Positions 25,129-37,599 of a DNA stretch of 64,000 nt are shown here, piece by piece. The first letter of the stretch is position 1; each line of letters opens with the position of its first letter. A program made the translations under genes and the position numbers. Under the pieces are notes generated by a model. It had not been told where the DNA came from. It made no database searches and was given only the letters and a program-made list of their open reading frames with translations. The stretch comes from Ottelia alismoides (taxonomy: Eukaryota > Streptophyta > Magnoliopsida > Alismatales > Hydrocharitaceae), in contig JAZKJV010009329.1 in the NCBI GenBank assembly GCA_037367405.1, positions 655,384 through 719,383 on the forward strand. Direction: 5' to 3'.

Positions 25129-28103
25129 TGTAATGTCCGTCCTCGACAGGAGTGCATCTTAGTACCTATTCCAAATAGTTACCTAATAACAATTATAAAT
25201 AGCCTACATGATAAACCTTTCATACAAAAATAAAAATGATAAAAAGAAATTTTCTATTTAGATAGAAAATGTCCACAAAGTAATACCAAGACAATCTAAA
25301 TTCTTATTATTACATCATCAATAGAGAAAAAAAAGAGACAATGAAAATTAATGGCTCCACTAGGTAACAACCTTGGAAATGATTCTCAATTTCACTGCCA
25401 AATACTCTAGCCTCGTTCTCCCGCTCAAGACTCCATGTTGGACTTCTAAAAGAAATAAGTTGTGAGATAAATGACCCAGTATAGATATAACAATAATTTA
25501 TAAATAAAGATTGTATTTAGGCAAGGCGAAATGCAGTAGCTAAATAGGTATAACAAATATATGTATACACACACACACTAAATAACTAAAGTTGGGTGCC
25601 TCTAATTATGTTCCAAGCCTCAAAAAGATTTTATGATACCTTACACAATTAACCCACTTATTTCGATTCCTTTATCCATAGCTTTATTTATTTATTAACT
25701 CCGGACTCACACATCAAAGGAGAAAGTCTAAACTGAGAATGAAACATGCATCGCTTCATTCAGAGTGCAGACTAAAACATGTGCGCAAGCGCGATCCTTC
25801 AGCTAGTCAGGTTGGTAATACTTTAACTCTTGAGATATGGGGTGTGTAGCCTAAGGAACCACACTTGCATCAATTGAGTCTGTTGAGGGAGTCTTGCTTG
25901 CTCAAAACAAGTGGTCACAAATCGGATCCTTATAGCGTGATGCACACGTGCATCCACCGAAAACTCTCCAGACATGTCATCACCACACTCTATGATGCCC
26001 CTCGAGTGTGTTGACTCATTGTCGGCTCAACCGGCCCACAAGGATATGTACCCACCTTGTAGTGTTTACTTTTTATTCCCGCATGCAAATCATACTTCCC
26101 TCGAAAGTTATAAGTATCAGTCACATGCTTTCATTCGTACCATGGATTTAATATGTAAGACCATCATATTACCATATAATCTATATAGACAATCTACCTT
26201 ACTCTTTGATGTGTCTTTAGCCAATCAAAAGAAGATCCAACACATTGGATTTATCTCTGTACCTCGATACTTAACACGGGTTCCCTAGAGTATTATACTC
26301 GCATCTATACAAGAGTCGTTTCCCCATAGGACTTCATCCCATAAATATGGATAAACAACCTTCTCATCCAGTAACTACGGATACAAGAATTTTGTTCTGA
26401 AAAATCATAGATGCATATGAAAAGTAAATCCATATATGAGAAGAAAAGACATACTTAAAAGATGCAAAGATGAAACTAATATAGGTTATTCCTAGATATA
26501 TGACCATATAGTATTTTCAAGGTTTTGATAGTTAACAAGCACTTAGAGAAAATTTAAGCTACTAAACTTCATAAGCATGAGTATAACTGTCAGTCAGTTT
26601 GTGAAGCACGTACATGTATCCATTATTTTCTAAATCGTTAAGTATGTTTACAGATGGAAACTGCCAAGTAATATGCATATACATTTGGTATCACATAACA
26701 ATAAACTAGTTTATTTACATGGTACCACTTAGGTAGCCTTTATTTAATGCAAGGACATAACAATATATAACAACTTGGGTCACTTAAAGAATCTATTTTA
26801 TGAAATTATTTAAACCTTACGTACAAATATCTAATCCTAGATTTTCATGCCATATACAGATCATGTCACATGTAGGATTTCAAGTATTAACGTATATAAC
26901 ATATATTCTAGTTGATTGTATATGAAGAGTAAATTTGACTCCAATAATCCAAAAAAGGCAATTTCTATAATTTACGATAGTCAAGGGTATGTTGATTTAT
27001 ATGAGAATGATCATCTCTTATTGGTTAAGGGTCTAGGGTTTAGGGCAAGCATAGTAAATTAAACGTTACAACAATTATTATATTATTGTGATAACTTGTT
27101 GTATATTATGTATGGTCATTTTTTATAGCAACTATCCAAAGGAATACTTTTCCTTTAATTTCGAAAAGAGTAACATCATTTAGATTAAACTTAATATCGT
27201 GCTGGAAGGGGAGATTTCGAACATTTAGAAGACTAACAATACATGGAATAACTTATCTTGGAAGATAATATTTATCAACTAAACATATCTACGGCTATAA
27301 TATTTGCTACCATACTACTTTCCCAATCATGTATGAATAGTACTACTCCAACAAAAGTTTATAGAGTGTGAAGTACTGCAAGATGCCTTAATCTGGTAAA
27401 TGTTAAATAGGGTAATCACTTATTAATAAGATTAACCCACGAGAAGGATAATTTAATATGAGATTCTAGTTATACCAACAGCAAGAGGCAATCTGAGATC
27501 GGATCAAAATCGAGCAATCATCCCCCACAACCACATTCTCCAATATCGCAAGATATGCGAAAGAAAAGGGAGAAGTGCGAAAACTGTTACCTAAACACAA
27601 GTCGTCCATCCGTGCATATAGGCAACGACCCGAAACTTGCGATACCTTTCCCTTACGGTGACATACCTCCTCCTCTCCTTGTAACGAATCTTTAGAGCTT
27701 CACGACTTGCCAAAGGGAAGATCCTCTTGCTCTTGTCTCTCTAGGAAAGAAGAATGAAAAATAAACTTTAGGAAAGAGTAAGAATAGAATGAGATCAATG
27801 AGAACGTAAAGACCATTCTTGGGCGAATTATGGAAGTAAAGTTGTCAATTTTGAGGTGAAAACATGTTGCAAAATATCTCCCCCAACGTGTACAATAAGA
27901 TCAAGATCCATGGATCTAATTTCCATAAAAGTCCATAATCCCAGCTCACTAAAAATGTCATAACTTCCTAATACAAGCTCGGATTCGTGCATCTTGGTCT
28001 TGTTGGAAAGCTCATGACGAGACACTTCTTTTGAGTATGCTATTGTATAGGTTTTAATTATTTGGAAAACCTAAAATTCTGGAGTGTCGAACTTTACGAA
28101 ACA
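25129..28103 (-). repeat. LTR of the old chromovirus-like element
   Basis: Begins TGTAATGTCCGTCCTCGACAGG next to the primer-site remnant, comparable to TGTCGCGACCCC of the younger LTRs at 44876 and 48245. Near its other end, 27950-28020 resembles the U3 start of the younger LTR (around 50880-50950). The outer end ..ACGAAACA at 28103 (TGTTTCGT in element sense) is my best guess. The sequence is heavily diverged. The ORF at 25974-26288 (104 codons) corresponds in position to antisense LTR ORFs of the younger copies and is not a gene. Confidence 0.5.
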
Positions 28104-30381
28104 TTAATTTTAGGGGAAAATATTGCCAAGTGGCTTCAAATATTCTAATAAATATTAGGAAGGGATCGGGGTTACCTATTGAAGCGTGATTCTCTAAAAT
28201 ATCTCAGATCAAGTCCGATCTGTGCTTACTTCTCTCGTGGACACGATGATGACTCGTGTAACTTCCCATTAACTTCGATGTTGACTTATTGAACGTCTCC
28301 ATGCAAGGATGATCAAGCCACTTATTGTCACACAAAATAGGTGCTTCTTCACATACGAGGAGCACAGAGAAGGAGACGATCTTCTCCTCCACAAGGCCAT
28401 GCCATTGGAGAGAATAAAGAGAGTAGACATCTAAGGGAAAAAAATTTCTCAAGACTCTTTTCTTTCTTCAATTCTTAAGGCAAGAGAATTATTGAGGAGG
28501 AACAATCATTCTTTGAGAGAGGGGCATTATCCTCTCTTTTATAGCTATGGAGGACATCTATGAGGAGTCCTCTCCTCAAAGTAGACGTCCTTCATGGTGC
28601 CCATAGGATGGAGGATCAAGGGTTATAATTTAATCCTTATTGAACAACAAATATGACTTGAATTTTCTCTTTTTAATCACTAATTAAACAATCAATAAAT
28701 AGAACAACAAATTAATTTATCAACTAATGATTTCTTAGGAGCATGGTAGACGTCCATGCTTCTCCAAGCAAGGATGTCTACGTTGTCCTAAAATGTAGTT
28801 GATGAGTTTATTTCTTATTTATTCTATGATAATCTGATTATCATTAATGGTAATTTTAAAACTCTCATAGCTTATGAATCTTGTCATAAATCCGAACAAA
28901 AATGTAAATCCAATTTATATTTAGAATTCGATGTAAATCACAATCACATGTGCCTTGAATTAACTATATTAATTATATTCATATAAATATTAATTATTAT
29001 GCATCATTATTAAAATTAATTATTTTTACAAATCATGTTTAAAAATATTCTTATAAAATTTTGAATATGACAATAACCATTGTCTCTATATTGACATCAC
29101 ATAGTATAGTCCTAATCAAATTTTGTCTCATGAGATACAAATGCATATACTTGAAGATAATATCAGAGAGATCAATAGTGACTTGAAATTTGGATATCTA
29201 TCCAAATTCAAGGATTATACAATTTTTAGCAAAATTGTATCACTTAAGAATGTTGAGCTCCAACTGAAATAATTCACACTCTAAGTGAAATCAACAAAAT
29301 GCATCACACTTCCCATGAGCTGGAGAATGCATCAGTGAGCTGAAGACCATTTCTAATCAAAGTCCAAGCCATTTAGAATTTATAAATGGGCTCCAGGAGT
29401 GTATACATTTCTATTTCCATCACCATTTCTCTTTCCAACATTTGGACTTGGATTCAAATGACACGAGACTTAATCCAATTAAATCTCAAATCATTAAGAT
29501 AATAAATGGAGCCACTAAAATCCATCTGATTTTCAGAATGGAAGTATTATGGTCGACGATCTATTAAGATAAATTTAACCTTAAGTCTTCTCAATACGCA
29601 TACATCCTACATATAGGAAGACTTTGATATATCTGAAGTTCAAACCCTAGTTTGATTGTCTTCTTCGGAACATTTCTATAGATTTCTCATTTGAGAATTG
29701 GACAATGATACTAATCATATACTTTACAAAAGCATATATTAATATCTCGAATTAGTGTCTTATTTCATAAAAAAGACGACCATACAAAGAATTCATCTTG
29801 ACCCCAAAATATCTCATGAGTTAGCTTTGTGTCCCGATTCATAAAGTATGAATCTATATGATTACTTTGAGAGATCATACTTCTCATATATCTTTACATG
29901 CACACCAACTCGCAAGTATATGGACCCTATTTTGGTCACCAACCTATTGGTATGTCAAATGAACATGCTCATGCATATAGAGGTATATATGTCTCTTGTG
30001 AAAGGATGTGTGCTTGACCATGATAGTTACGATTTAGGTCTTAGTTTATCTAAACCCCCTTTAGTCAACTAGCTGACTTGATTATTTCAACACATGCGAA
30101 TAACTATCACTATGTATAGGACTTGCATCAAGAAATCGGTCAGAAATCAATATTTAAAGAAAGATTGTCATCTCTTTCTCAAACTAGAGATCTTTATTAA
30201 ATATCGCATGTTAAATTTAGTTGTATCCTTACAATTGTATCGTATTCAATATGGCCACGGTACATAACCCGAATTGTACAATGTATATTAAGTGCATTTA
30301 CAAATGTTCATTTCATATGGATAAGATAAAATAATAACTTTTATTGCATTAATGGATCACCAATGGCTTATAAGTCTAACA
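28104..30381 (-). repeat. LTR-like repeat, copy 2 of an inverted pair
   Basis: Inverted homologue of 17936-20440. On the minus strand it starts TGTTAGACTTATAAGCC at 30381, a typical LTR-like beginning, and ends in a leader with AATAG|GTAACC near 28170, matching the donor-like site of copy 1. The left edge is approximate. The superfamily is not determined because no internal domain is attached. Confidence 0.45.
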
Positions 30382-31387
30382 CTTCATCACTAAGTAGGAC
30401 TCAATTTCATGAGACAAAATCAGGAGAAAAGATATCTTTCTTGTTCTAGATAACTAGTGGAGATCAACTTTCAAGTTTAGGAGAAGTTCCACGAGTCATT
30501 TTTCATGGCCGTGAATGCAAGTATTCGCTGGATCAAACTTGATTCAGGAGGACTCTTATTTTAAAGATTCACGCATCAAAGTTTATTCTTATGCACATGT
30601 GATTTGTGAAACGATGCGAAATAGTTTTTAGAACGATGTAGTTTCAGAATTGTGTTCAATTTTTTTTGATATATGATTGTTGTATTGCTCATACGATGAG
30701 CGTATTTTATTTTAAATTTGATTCGTATCTTCCACATTTGTTGATGTACGAGGCCAAATCTCCTTTCGCATAATTTCAAGGAATGGATTGAAAATTGGCT
30801 TATGAGTCCGGCACAAAGTAGGTGAATTGTGCATTACACAATTATCACAATAATAATATCTAAATAAAAAATTATTCATAAATGACAAAGAAAGAAGAAT
30901 ATCAAATGTCCAAAAAATGATTTTGTAAAATTGATGGTTATGGATTAAGTTTGCTTGCTGATCAAAAATATGTAGAAACTTTAAGACTTTTTTTCAACAT
31001 CAAATAAAATTTATATAATATGTCACATCAACATACAATGTCTTCAAAACTGGAGCTTTTGGAATTGAATCTTTCTTTGATTCTTTTTACAATATGATTA
31101 TGAGCCTTGAGCCTTCAAGCAGAGTCTTTCAGAATCACTTTAAGGATTTGAGTCAGCTTATAGCTTTTTTATAATTTTTCATCAAAGAGTTTCTACAAGC
31201 TTTTATCTGAAAGATTAATCAAGTTACAAAAAATGCAATTGAGTCATTAACAAAATCTAAGTCACTAACACGACAAACCATTTCAGATATATGCCCTAAA
31301 CGGTAATGTTAAGAGCTAGATGCCCTGACAGGGTACTCCTCGAGCCCTCATGCCTTGTCAGGGAAATCACTCACACACTGATGTTAT
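30382..31387. other. unassigned AT-rich interval
   Basis: No coding region or clear repeat boundary is seen. The 67-codon minus-strand ORF at 30576-30779 has no recognisable motif. A near-palindromic CCCTGACAGGG and its relative CCTTGTCAGGG occur at about 31324 and 31354. Confidence 0.3.
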
Positions 31388-31756
31388 TGTTGGAAATTAT
31401 CTTATAAAGACTGATTGCTAATGTAAAGGCATGAATCAACTCACAATCGGATGTGAATTATACTATACATTAGGGGTAGTTTGGTAATTTCACATGCACA
31501 TTCCTGATACGGAAACCATATTCTTGCTATATATAAGCTCTAGGAGTGGTCAGCTATTAAACATCAAAATATATTCACAAGAATACAAAGAGACAATCTG
31601 GTGTGCATAAATGTGATATGCACATCATCTAACCAATACTAATTGTGTTGTATGATTATACATGTTTTTTTGTTTCTTAATTATTTTTTGCATGTCTTTG
31701 TTGATTGGACTTGTTACCAATAACTAATCTGTGGTAGCCATTCTCAACATCTAACA
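31388..31756 (+). repeat. short copia-like LTR with primer-site remnant
   Basis: Starts TGTTGGAAATTATC and ends ATCTAACA, with a TATA box TATATATAAG at about 31529-31538. The next bases (TATGGTAGCATTTGATGC, 31757-31774) look like a decayed initiator-Met primer site (TGGTATCAGAGC), so this is probably a 5' LTR whose internal region is lost. TGTTGGAA starts are common in plant Ty1/copia LTRs. No TSD was found. Confidence 0.5.
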
Positions 31757-33644
31757 TATGGTAGCATTTGATGCTAAGGCTATGTTGAGGATATCTTACC
31801 TTGCAAATAAGGATGAAGCCAGAAATATCTATTCGGAGGGGTTGATATATTATTTATATAGTTCTTACAATCATCATTTATCATTTTCACTGTAAATATT
31901 TGTTGGAATATAAAAATCGTATATTGCGTCAGAAAGGATGGAAAAGATTTCGGTACAAAGAAATTTTAAGGGATTTTTCATAAAACACTTATAAAATTGA
32001 GATTTTACACCATTGTCCTTGAAAAATTGTATAAAAATAATATCTATGTAAAATTCTTCATTTTATATAAATTCCCTTTCGGATAGTGTGTCATTAAGTA
32101 ACACCATCATATCTAACTTTTTAAAATATAAAAATATAATTTCCTTTACTTACACTATTTTTCCACTATTTATTCTTTTAAATACATTATTCTCAACATA
32201 CATTCCAATACCTTTACTCGACGCTCCATCGGGACCATCACCGTCATTAGCTTGATGCTAGAGATTCATGCAATTAATGCAAGCACATCTATAAATGCCT
32301 TCTCTACTCCTCCACATTAATGTGTTTTGTTCTTTGAGGTGAAAAGTTTCAATATGTGTTCTCATTGCACCTTTATTATGTGTATTAAAGTAATTGAATG
32401 CCAACTATATATATGCTTAATAAAGTGTAATTACAAAGATTTTTAGAGACAATTACCTATAAGATTATATTATAAAAAGATTTAAAACCTAAGATCTAAG
32501 GAGAAGCACTATGCGATACTTTGCATGCATAGAAGGGAAGAAAAATAATACACCCGTATGTGTTCCTCTACAATATCTATATCTATTTTATATACATTTT
32601 TTGACATATATGTTCTTATGCATATGAATATATCCGTATCTGGTCTGCCACTGTATCTGATTTATACAGATTTTACAACAATATATGTATCCTTTTTAAA
32701 ATGGATATGAGTATGAACATTACTTCGACATCGCAAAAATCTTTATTCGTGTATCTGCTTTCATATATATACATATATAGTTGTAATTTTTTTGTAACCA
32801 TATATAACATAATTCCGTACCTTCTTTCATTACATTTAGTATCATTTTAATGATATTAATACATTTTTATATTTATATCATGTGTACTCCACTCAGTACA
32901 TCTATATTTAAGCTAATGCAATATTTCTAATCTTACTCATATGTAAAGTATAAATTTTATACCCGTTATGTTTTTTAAAGATATGGAATATAGTTTTATT
33001 ATTTGTCAATATTCATATCCTCACCCATATTCGTATTTAAAAATAGATAAGGAAATTGTAACATCTGTATCAGTATCCGTCCGTTTGCATCCTTTGGATG
33101 TATTGTGTAGTGCAATTACTCTCTATATAATTATTTTTCTTTATTATTTTATTAATCTTACTTTATAGATATATAGATAAATGTTGAAATTAATTTCTAT
33201 TTCAAAAAACAGCAAGATCTATTACATATAACATTTTAATGGATATTTTTTCCCATACAAAACCTATGAAATAAAGGTTTTATTTGAAAATTGAGGGGTT
33301 AAGCACCCACCCCCTTGTCTCTGTCTCTGCTTGCAAAATTACCCAACTTTGTGTGGGTTTGAAGGTAAAATTGACAAGTACTTATTTTGTCCTCTAATCC
33401 ATTAAAGATGTCAATGTCCTCTCTTTCATTTTTATTGTCGAAGCTCGTCTCTCTCAGCTGATTCCATTAATCATCCTGTCTTTTTATTTCTATATATATA
33501 TATACACAAAAGTAAAATTAAAAAATTTATTTAATAACACTACTTTCTTATTAAAATAATTAAAAACGATCGCCATTCCTTCGAATCCCAATAAAATCAT
33601 ATCTTAACACTTGTCAACAACACCTAATCACTCAAAACGTAATA
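31757..33644. other. unassigned AT-rich interval with degenerate TATCCGTATC-like words
   Basis: No gene is seen. Between about 32560 and 33110 there are many diverged ATATCCGTATCTG-like words, probably an old repeat. A short (TA)n run lies at about 33490-33503. Confidence 0.3.
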
Positions 33645-33653
33645 AAAATTAGG

Positions 33654-33892
33654 GATTTTTACCTCACAGACCCTACAAACTTTTTAAATTACCTTTACGA
33701 TCTTTTGCACAACGTAATTACCCCATAGATCCTGTAAATTACCCCAAGAACCTTCACGAGCTTCAAAAAGATTACCCGCAGGGTTCATAGGGTAAGAGTT
33801 GGCAAGTTTACGAGATCGAGGGGGAATTAGATTGTTTCAAAAGACATGTAGGTAATTGACAAAGTTTATAAGATCTGTCGGGTAAAAATCCC
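33654..33892. mobile_element. MULE-type MITE, 239 bp
   Basis: Ends are inverted repeats: GGGATTT..ACCT on the left and AGGT..GGGTAAAAATCCC on the right, with similarity extending about 40 bp inward (both arms contain an ACAGA..CTT word). A perfect 9-bp TSD TAAAAATTA flanks it (33645-33653 and 33893-33901). Nine-base duplications are characteristic of Mutator-like elements. There is no coding capacity. The same terminal sequence begins the element at 63539. Confidence 0.85.
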
Positions 33893-33901
33893 TAAAAATT
33901 A

Positions 33902-34690
33902 TAATGAGCATGCTCTAGAGAAAAAAAAAGTCCATTAAATCCGTCCGCAAATTGACAGAAATACGGGGGCACAAGGTCATGCACTGTGATTTCGATGGTG
34001 GAAACGCGATTTGGAAGGTACCGGTCCTTGGGATGGCATAAATCCACGTGATGCACGCGAGATGGTACGCTGGCAACCTTTCACTGGGGGACATCCAGAG
34101 CCTGCTGGTAATCACCGAGGAGCATGCCGCTGCGGACGAAGCGCGAAAGTGGGGGACTGGGAGGCATCAACATCTGTGCCAAAAGAAACAGATGACGCAT
34201 GGTGAAGTGAATGAAAGTCTCTTTCTTATTATATCGATTAGGGTTGAATAAAATCTTACAATACGGGCCGACCTTTCAGTATCACATTTCTGGCAAGTTG
34301 GAGTGTAAACATGAAATATGCAGGGACTTTTGGAACAATTTTTTAAAGGGATTAAAACGAAAATGGTGGTTCCTTTTTTCGGTGTATAAAGAGAGAATAA
34401 TGGAGACGCGGAACGCGGGGATTGATGGAGGCCACTTATTGGATTTGGGGTCGTAGCGTTGCCGTATTATACCAGCAGCACAAGATGAGAGAAACACGTG
34501 GCCGTCGTTTCAGGGTAATTAATGCCCACGATAAAGACGTGGCCCGTTCCACGAGATGGGTGATATTCTATATCTATCCACACATTGCAAAAGAAAACTC
34601 TTCCAAATCTGGATTGAGCTCCCGCGCAACCTCCGTTCGACCACTGGGTTGGAGATATAAATACATATTTATACAATAGATATTTACACA
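33902..34690 (+). promoter_or_regulatory. low-copy-looking island with promoter-like motifs
   Basis: Base composition changes from the AT-rich surroundings to near-balanced, and no repeat elsewhere in the window matches it. It holds a G-box CACGTGGC (34495-34502), an ACGT element (AGACGTGGC, 34536-34544) and a TATA box TATAAATA (34656-34663), in an order expected of a plant promoter reading rightward. Downstream lies C-rich repeat, not a gene. Overlapping frames at 34011-34251 (67 codons in the longest plausible one, containing SLGDIQSLLVITEEHAAADE) look protein-like but match no family I know. It may be a fragment of a displaced gene. Confidence 0.3.
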
Positions 34691-34879
34691 CATAACACTA
34701 AGTAGTATCGTAATTACCTCAGAAATTCTTTTTTTTTTGCTAAGCAAACTTCGTATTGAAATTAACCAAAAATCTGTAGATACATAAAAGGCCTTAACGG
34801 CAAAACGATGGCAGCATGGCCAAAGAGTAAAAGTTTAAGCAAAAATTGAGATGTAAGTGGAATAGGAAACCAAAGTCCT

Positions 34880-35677
34880 GAAGCCTCACCGTTGAGGAGC
34901 CTCCCTCCTCCCCATCCTCGCTCCTGGAACCCCCCCTCCCTGGCCCTGCCTGCCCGCCTCGCACTCGATGTCGAGCCCCACCGCCGCCTGCCCCGACTTC
35001 CTCCTGGAAGCCCCCCACCCCTCCCCACCGCTCCCCGCCTCCCCCCTCCCGCGCCGCCCTCCCGTCCCTGCACACCCCCCCCCCCGCCTCCTCCCCTCCC
35101 GCGACGCCCTCCCCCACCCCAATCGACAAGGTCCAAGGTTCCAGCCCGCCCCACGCCCTTTGTCCCTGCCCCCTAACCCCCGCTCTCCCGTGCCGCCCCC
35201 CGCCTCCTCCCCTCCCGCGCCACCGACAAGCTCTAGCACCTGCAACCCCCCCTCCCCCCCCCCCCCCTCCCTCCCCCCACTCCGACAGTCTCCAGTACCT
35301 GCAATTGCAATCCCTTTCCTCCTTCCCTTCTTTCCCATGCGATAAGCCCCAGCGCCTGCTACTTTTCTTCATCCCTTCCCCTGCTGACAAGCTCCAACAC
35401 CTGCAAACACCCCCTCCCCGCTGACAAGCTCTAGTACCTGCAACTCCCTCTCTCTTCCGTGCATCATCCGCTTGGGTAGCCACTAGCTCTCGTGCATCAC
35501 CCGCCCGGGGTAGCTTTAGCTCTAACACCCTCAATCATCAGCGCCTCCGCCCTGCAAGCCTCAGGTCAGACCCTGCTGCTTGCACTTTCGCCCATCTGCT
35601 CGCGTCGCAGCCCGCCACCCTCCATCGAGAAAGACTCCACCGCATGTGCAAGCTCCAAAGCAACCTCCTCCTCTCTT
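34880..35677. repeat. C-rich low-complexity block with short tandem repeats
   Basis: The plus strand is mostly C with some T and little G. A motif like GACAAGCTCYARYACCTGCAA recurs from about 35220 to 35440, and poly-C runs occur at 35069-35083 and 35245-35275. Long ORFs on both strands (up to 246 codons, Gly/Arg- or Pro-rich) are artefacts of composition. It is probably cargo of a MULE whose right terminal repeat lies at 36880-37000. Confidence 0.6.
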
Positions 35678-35686
35678 TTTTATTAA

Positions 35687-36808
35687 GGGATAATTACACC
35701 CATAACCCTGAGTACTTTCACAATAACATTCATAACCCTGCATAATAGCGAATTACATGATAAACCCTGAATAGTTACTCCGTCTCACATTCGTAACCCT
35801 CCGTTAATTTTTTCCTTAACTCAATCACATCATTGAGTTAATCCAACCCTTTCTCAATCCAACGACTGCTAAAAGATTTAAAAAAAATAAAAAAACAACT
35901 TCGTCTTCATCCAGCTCCTTCCCCTTCTTCCTCCTCCGTTCATCCCCCTGCAGCCACCCCCTCCGCACCTCCACCCGCAACCACACCCTCCTCCCCTCCG
36001 GCCTCAGGCACCCCCTCTGCCCCGTCGCCTCCCTCCCAGGCGACCCCCAGGAGCCACCCGTCCCCGCGCGCCTGAAAGATCTCTCCCCAAGGCCCTCCCC
36101 CGGCTGGCTGCGAGCCCCCTCCTCCCCAAGGCCCGACCCCCCGCGCCGCCGAGCGCGCTTGCATCCCGCCTCGACCTGCAAGACCCAACAACTCCTGCGA
36201 ACCCCCTCCCAGGCGACCCCCAGGAGCACCCCGCCTCCGCGCGCCTGCAGGTCGACCTCCTCCCCAAGCGCCCCCCTCCCGCGCGCCGGCTGCAAGTCCC
36301 CTCCTCCCCAAGCCCAAACCCCCCCCCCCCCCCCCGCGCGTTCTTGCGAGCCGCCCCGACCTGCAAGCCCCGAACCCCCACGCCTGCGAGCCCCCTCCCA
36401 GGCGACCCCCAGGAGCACCGTCTGCAAGGTCGACCTCCTCCCCAAGCGCCCTGCCCCCGCGCGCGCCGGCTGCGAGCCCCTCCTCCGTAAGCCCAGCCCA
36501 ACTCCCTCACCCCCCCCCCCCCCCGCGTGCTTGTGAGCCGCCCCTACCCGCAAGCCACGAACAATCCCCATCGCCTGGGTCGAGAGAGATGGGATGGCAT
36601 AATTGGTAAATAAGGATGAATATTAGGGACAACTTTGTCTCTTTCTGACGGAAACCGTTAAATATAATGGGCTTCTCAAACTGAACATAACACAGGGTTA
36701 TGTCATGTAAGAGTTAAGCATTACTCAGGGTTTATCATGTAATTCACAATTATACAGGGTTATGATTGTAATTGCAAAATTACTCAGGGTTATGGGTGTA
36801 ATAATCCC
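35687..36808. mobile_element. MULE with GC-rich internal cargo, 1122 bp
   Basis: Terminal inverted repeats of about 120 bp begin GGGATAATTACACCCATAAC on the left and end GGGTGTAATAATCCC on the right. A perfect 9-bp TSD TTTTATTAA flanks it (35678-35686 and 36809-36817). The interior (about 35900-36560) is C-rich with roughly three copies of a segment containing CCCAGGCGACCCCCAGGAGC. No transposase is present, so it is non-autonomous. GC-rich cargo between MULE ends recalls Pack-MULEs, which carry host gene pieces; I cannot name a source gene. ORFs up to 248 codons inside are compositional. Confidence 0.85.
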
Positions 36809-36817
36809 TTTTATTAA

Positions 36818-37000
36818 TCTCGACCGTTGATGACGAATGGGTTAGATTAACTCAGCCATCTGGTTGAGTTAATGAACAAATTAACAGAGGGTTATGGGTG
36901 TAAAACGGAATGATTATACTGGGTCTTGGGCGTATTTAGTGATTATCGAGGGTTCCTGAGGTAATTACACAATTACTCAGGGTTATGGATGTAAATATCC
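36818..37000. mobile_element. right terminal repeat of a second, interrupted MULE
   Basis: The sequence contains the same AGGGTTATGGGTGTAA-type words as the terminal repeat of the neighbouring MULE and ends GGTTATGGATGTAAATATCC at 37000. It probably belongs to a larger element into which the 35687-36808 MULE inserted. I could not find its left end. Confidence 0.5.
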
Positions 37001-37011
37001 TTTTATACAAT

Positions 37012-37345
37012 GGGTAAAATAGGGTTATCTTTTGGTAGATCTTTCTATTCTATTTTTTAATTTTTTTTAAAATACTTTTGTATATTTTCATCAATATATC
37101 CTTATATTATGCTATTAAAGCTTCATGCGAAATAAAGATTCTTACGGTCTCTATTTAGACAATCAATTTCTAAGAGTTGCAGAATTGTTAAAATCAATCT
37201 CGTCTGTATGAAGGTCATATGAGTCTTTATTTCGCACAGAACTTGAATGACATATATGAATATAGTGATGAAAGTATTTTCAAAAAATAAAAATAGAAAA
37301 ATGGGTCAGAGAGAATCAAGTTAGCTAGACAACCCCATTTTATCC
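37012..37345. mobile_element. MULE-type MITE, 334 bp
   Basis: Ends GGGTAAAATAGGGTTATC and GACAACCCCATTTTATCC are inverted repeats, and similarity between the arms runs more than 120 bp inward (GCGAAATAAAGA on the left, TCTTTATTTCGC on the right), making a fold-back structure. A perfect 9-bp TSD TTATACAAT flanks it (37003-37011, 37346-37354). No coding capacity. Confidence 0.85.
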
Positions 37346-37418
37346 TTATACAATTGTCATGTTATCTATTTTTAAGAAGATATATACACCTATTTAATTT
37401 TGGTGGATAATAATACGG

Positions 37419-37585
37419 TAAAATGGAGCTGCCCTTGGGGGAGCTAACTCGGTTCCCCTCACCCCATTTTCTCCATTCTTTTATTTTTTTTTGAAAAATG
37501 CTTCCGTAGATTTTCATTATTATATTCATATATTATGTCATTAAATTTTGTATGAAACAGAGACTCCTACGGTCTTGTTGAATGA
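37419..37585. mobile_element. partial second copy of the 37.0-kb MITE family
   Basis: GGTAAAATGGAGCTG at 37419 and the stretch to about 37585, with GTATGAAACAGAGACTCCTACGG, repeat the left arm of 37012-37345. The right arm is missing or replaced. Confidence 0.5.
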
Positions 37586-37599
37586 TTTTGAGCAGTATT

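Noticed and set aside
26940..28020. Possible host gene between the repeats
   Set aside because: The stretch aligns by eye with U3 of the chromovirus LTR (50880-50950) and has no open frame of note.
31388..31756. Solo LTR formed by recombination
   Set aside because: No TSD was found, and a primer-site-like sequence follows on the right, so a truncated 5' LTR fits better.
34762..36571. Long ORFs (up to 248 codons) on both strands, Gly/Arg-rich or Pro-rich
   Set aside because: They arise on opposite strands of the same C-rich repeats, have no domain, and lie inside MULE cargo. Lack of A/T makes stop codons rare.
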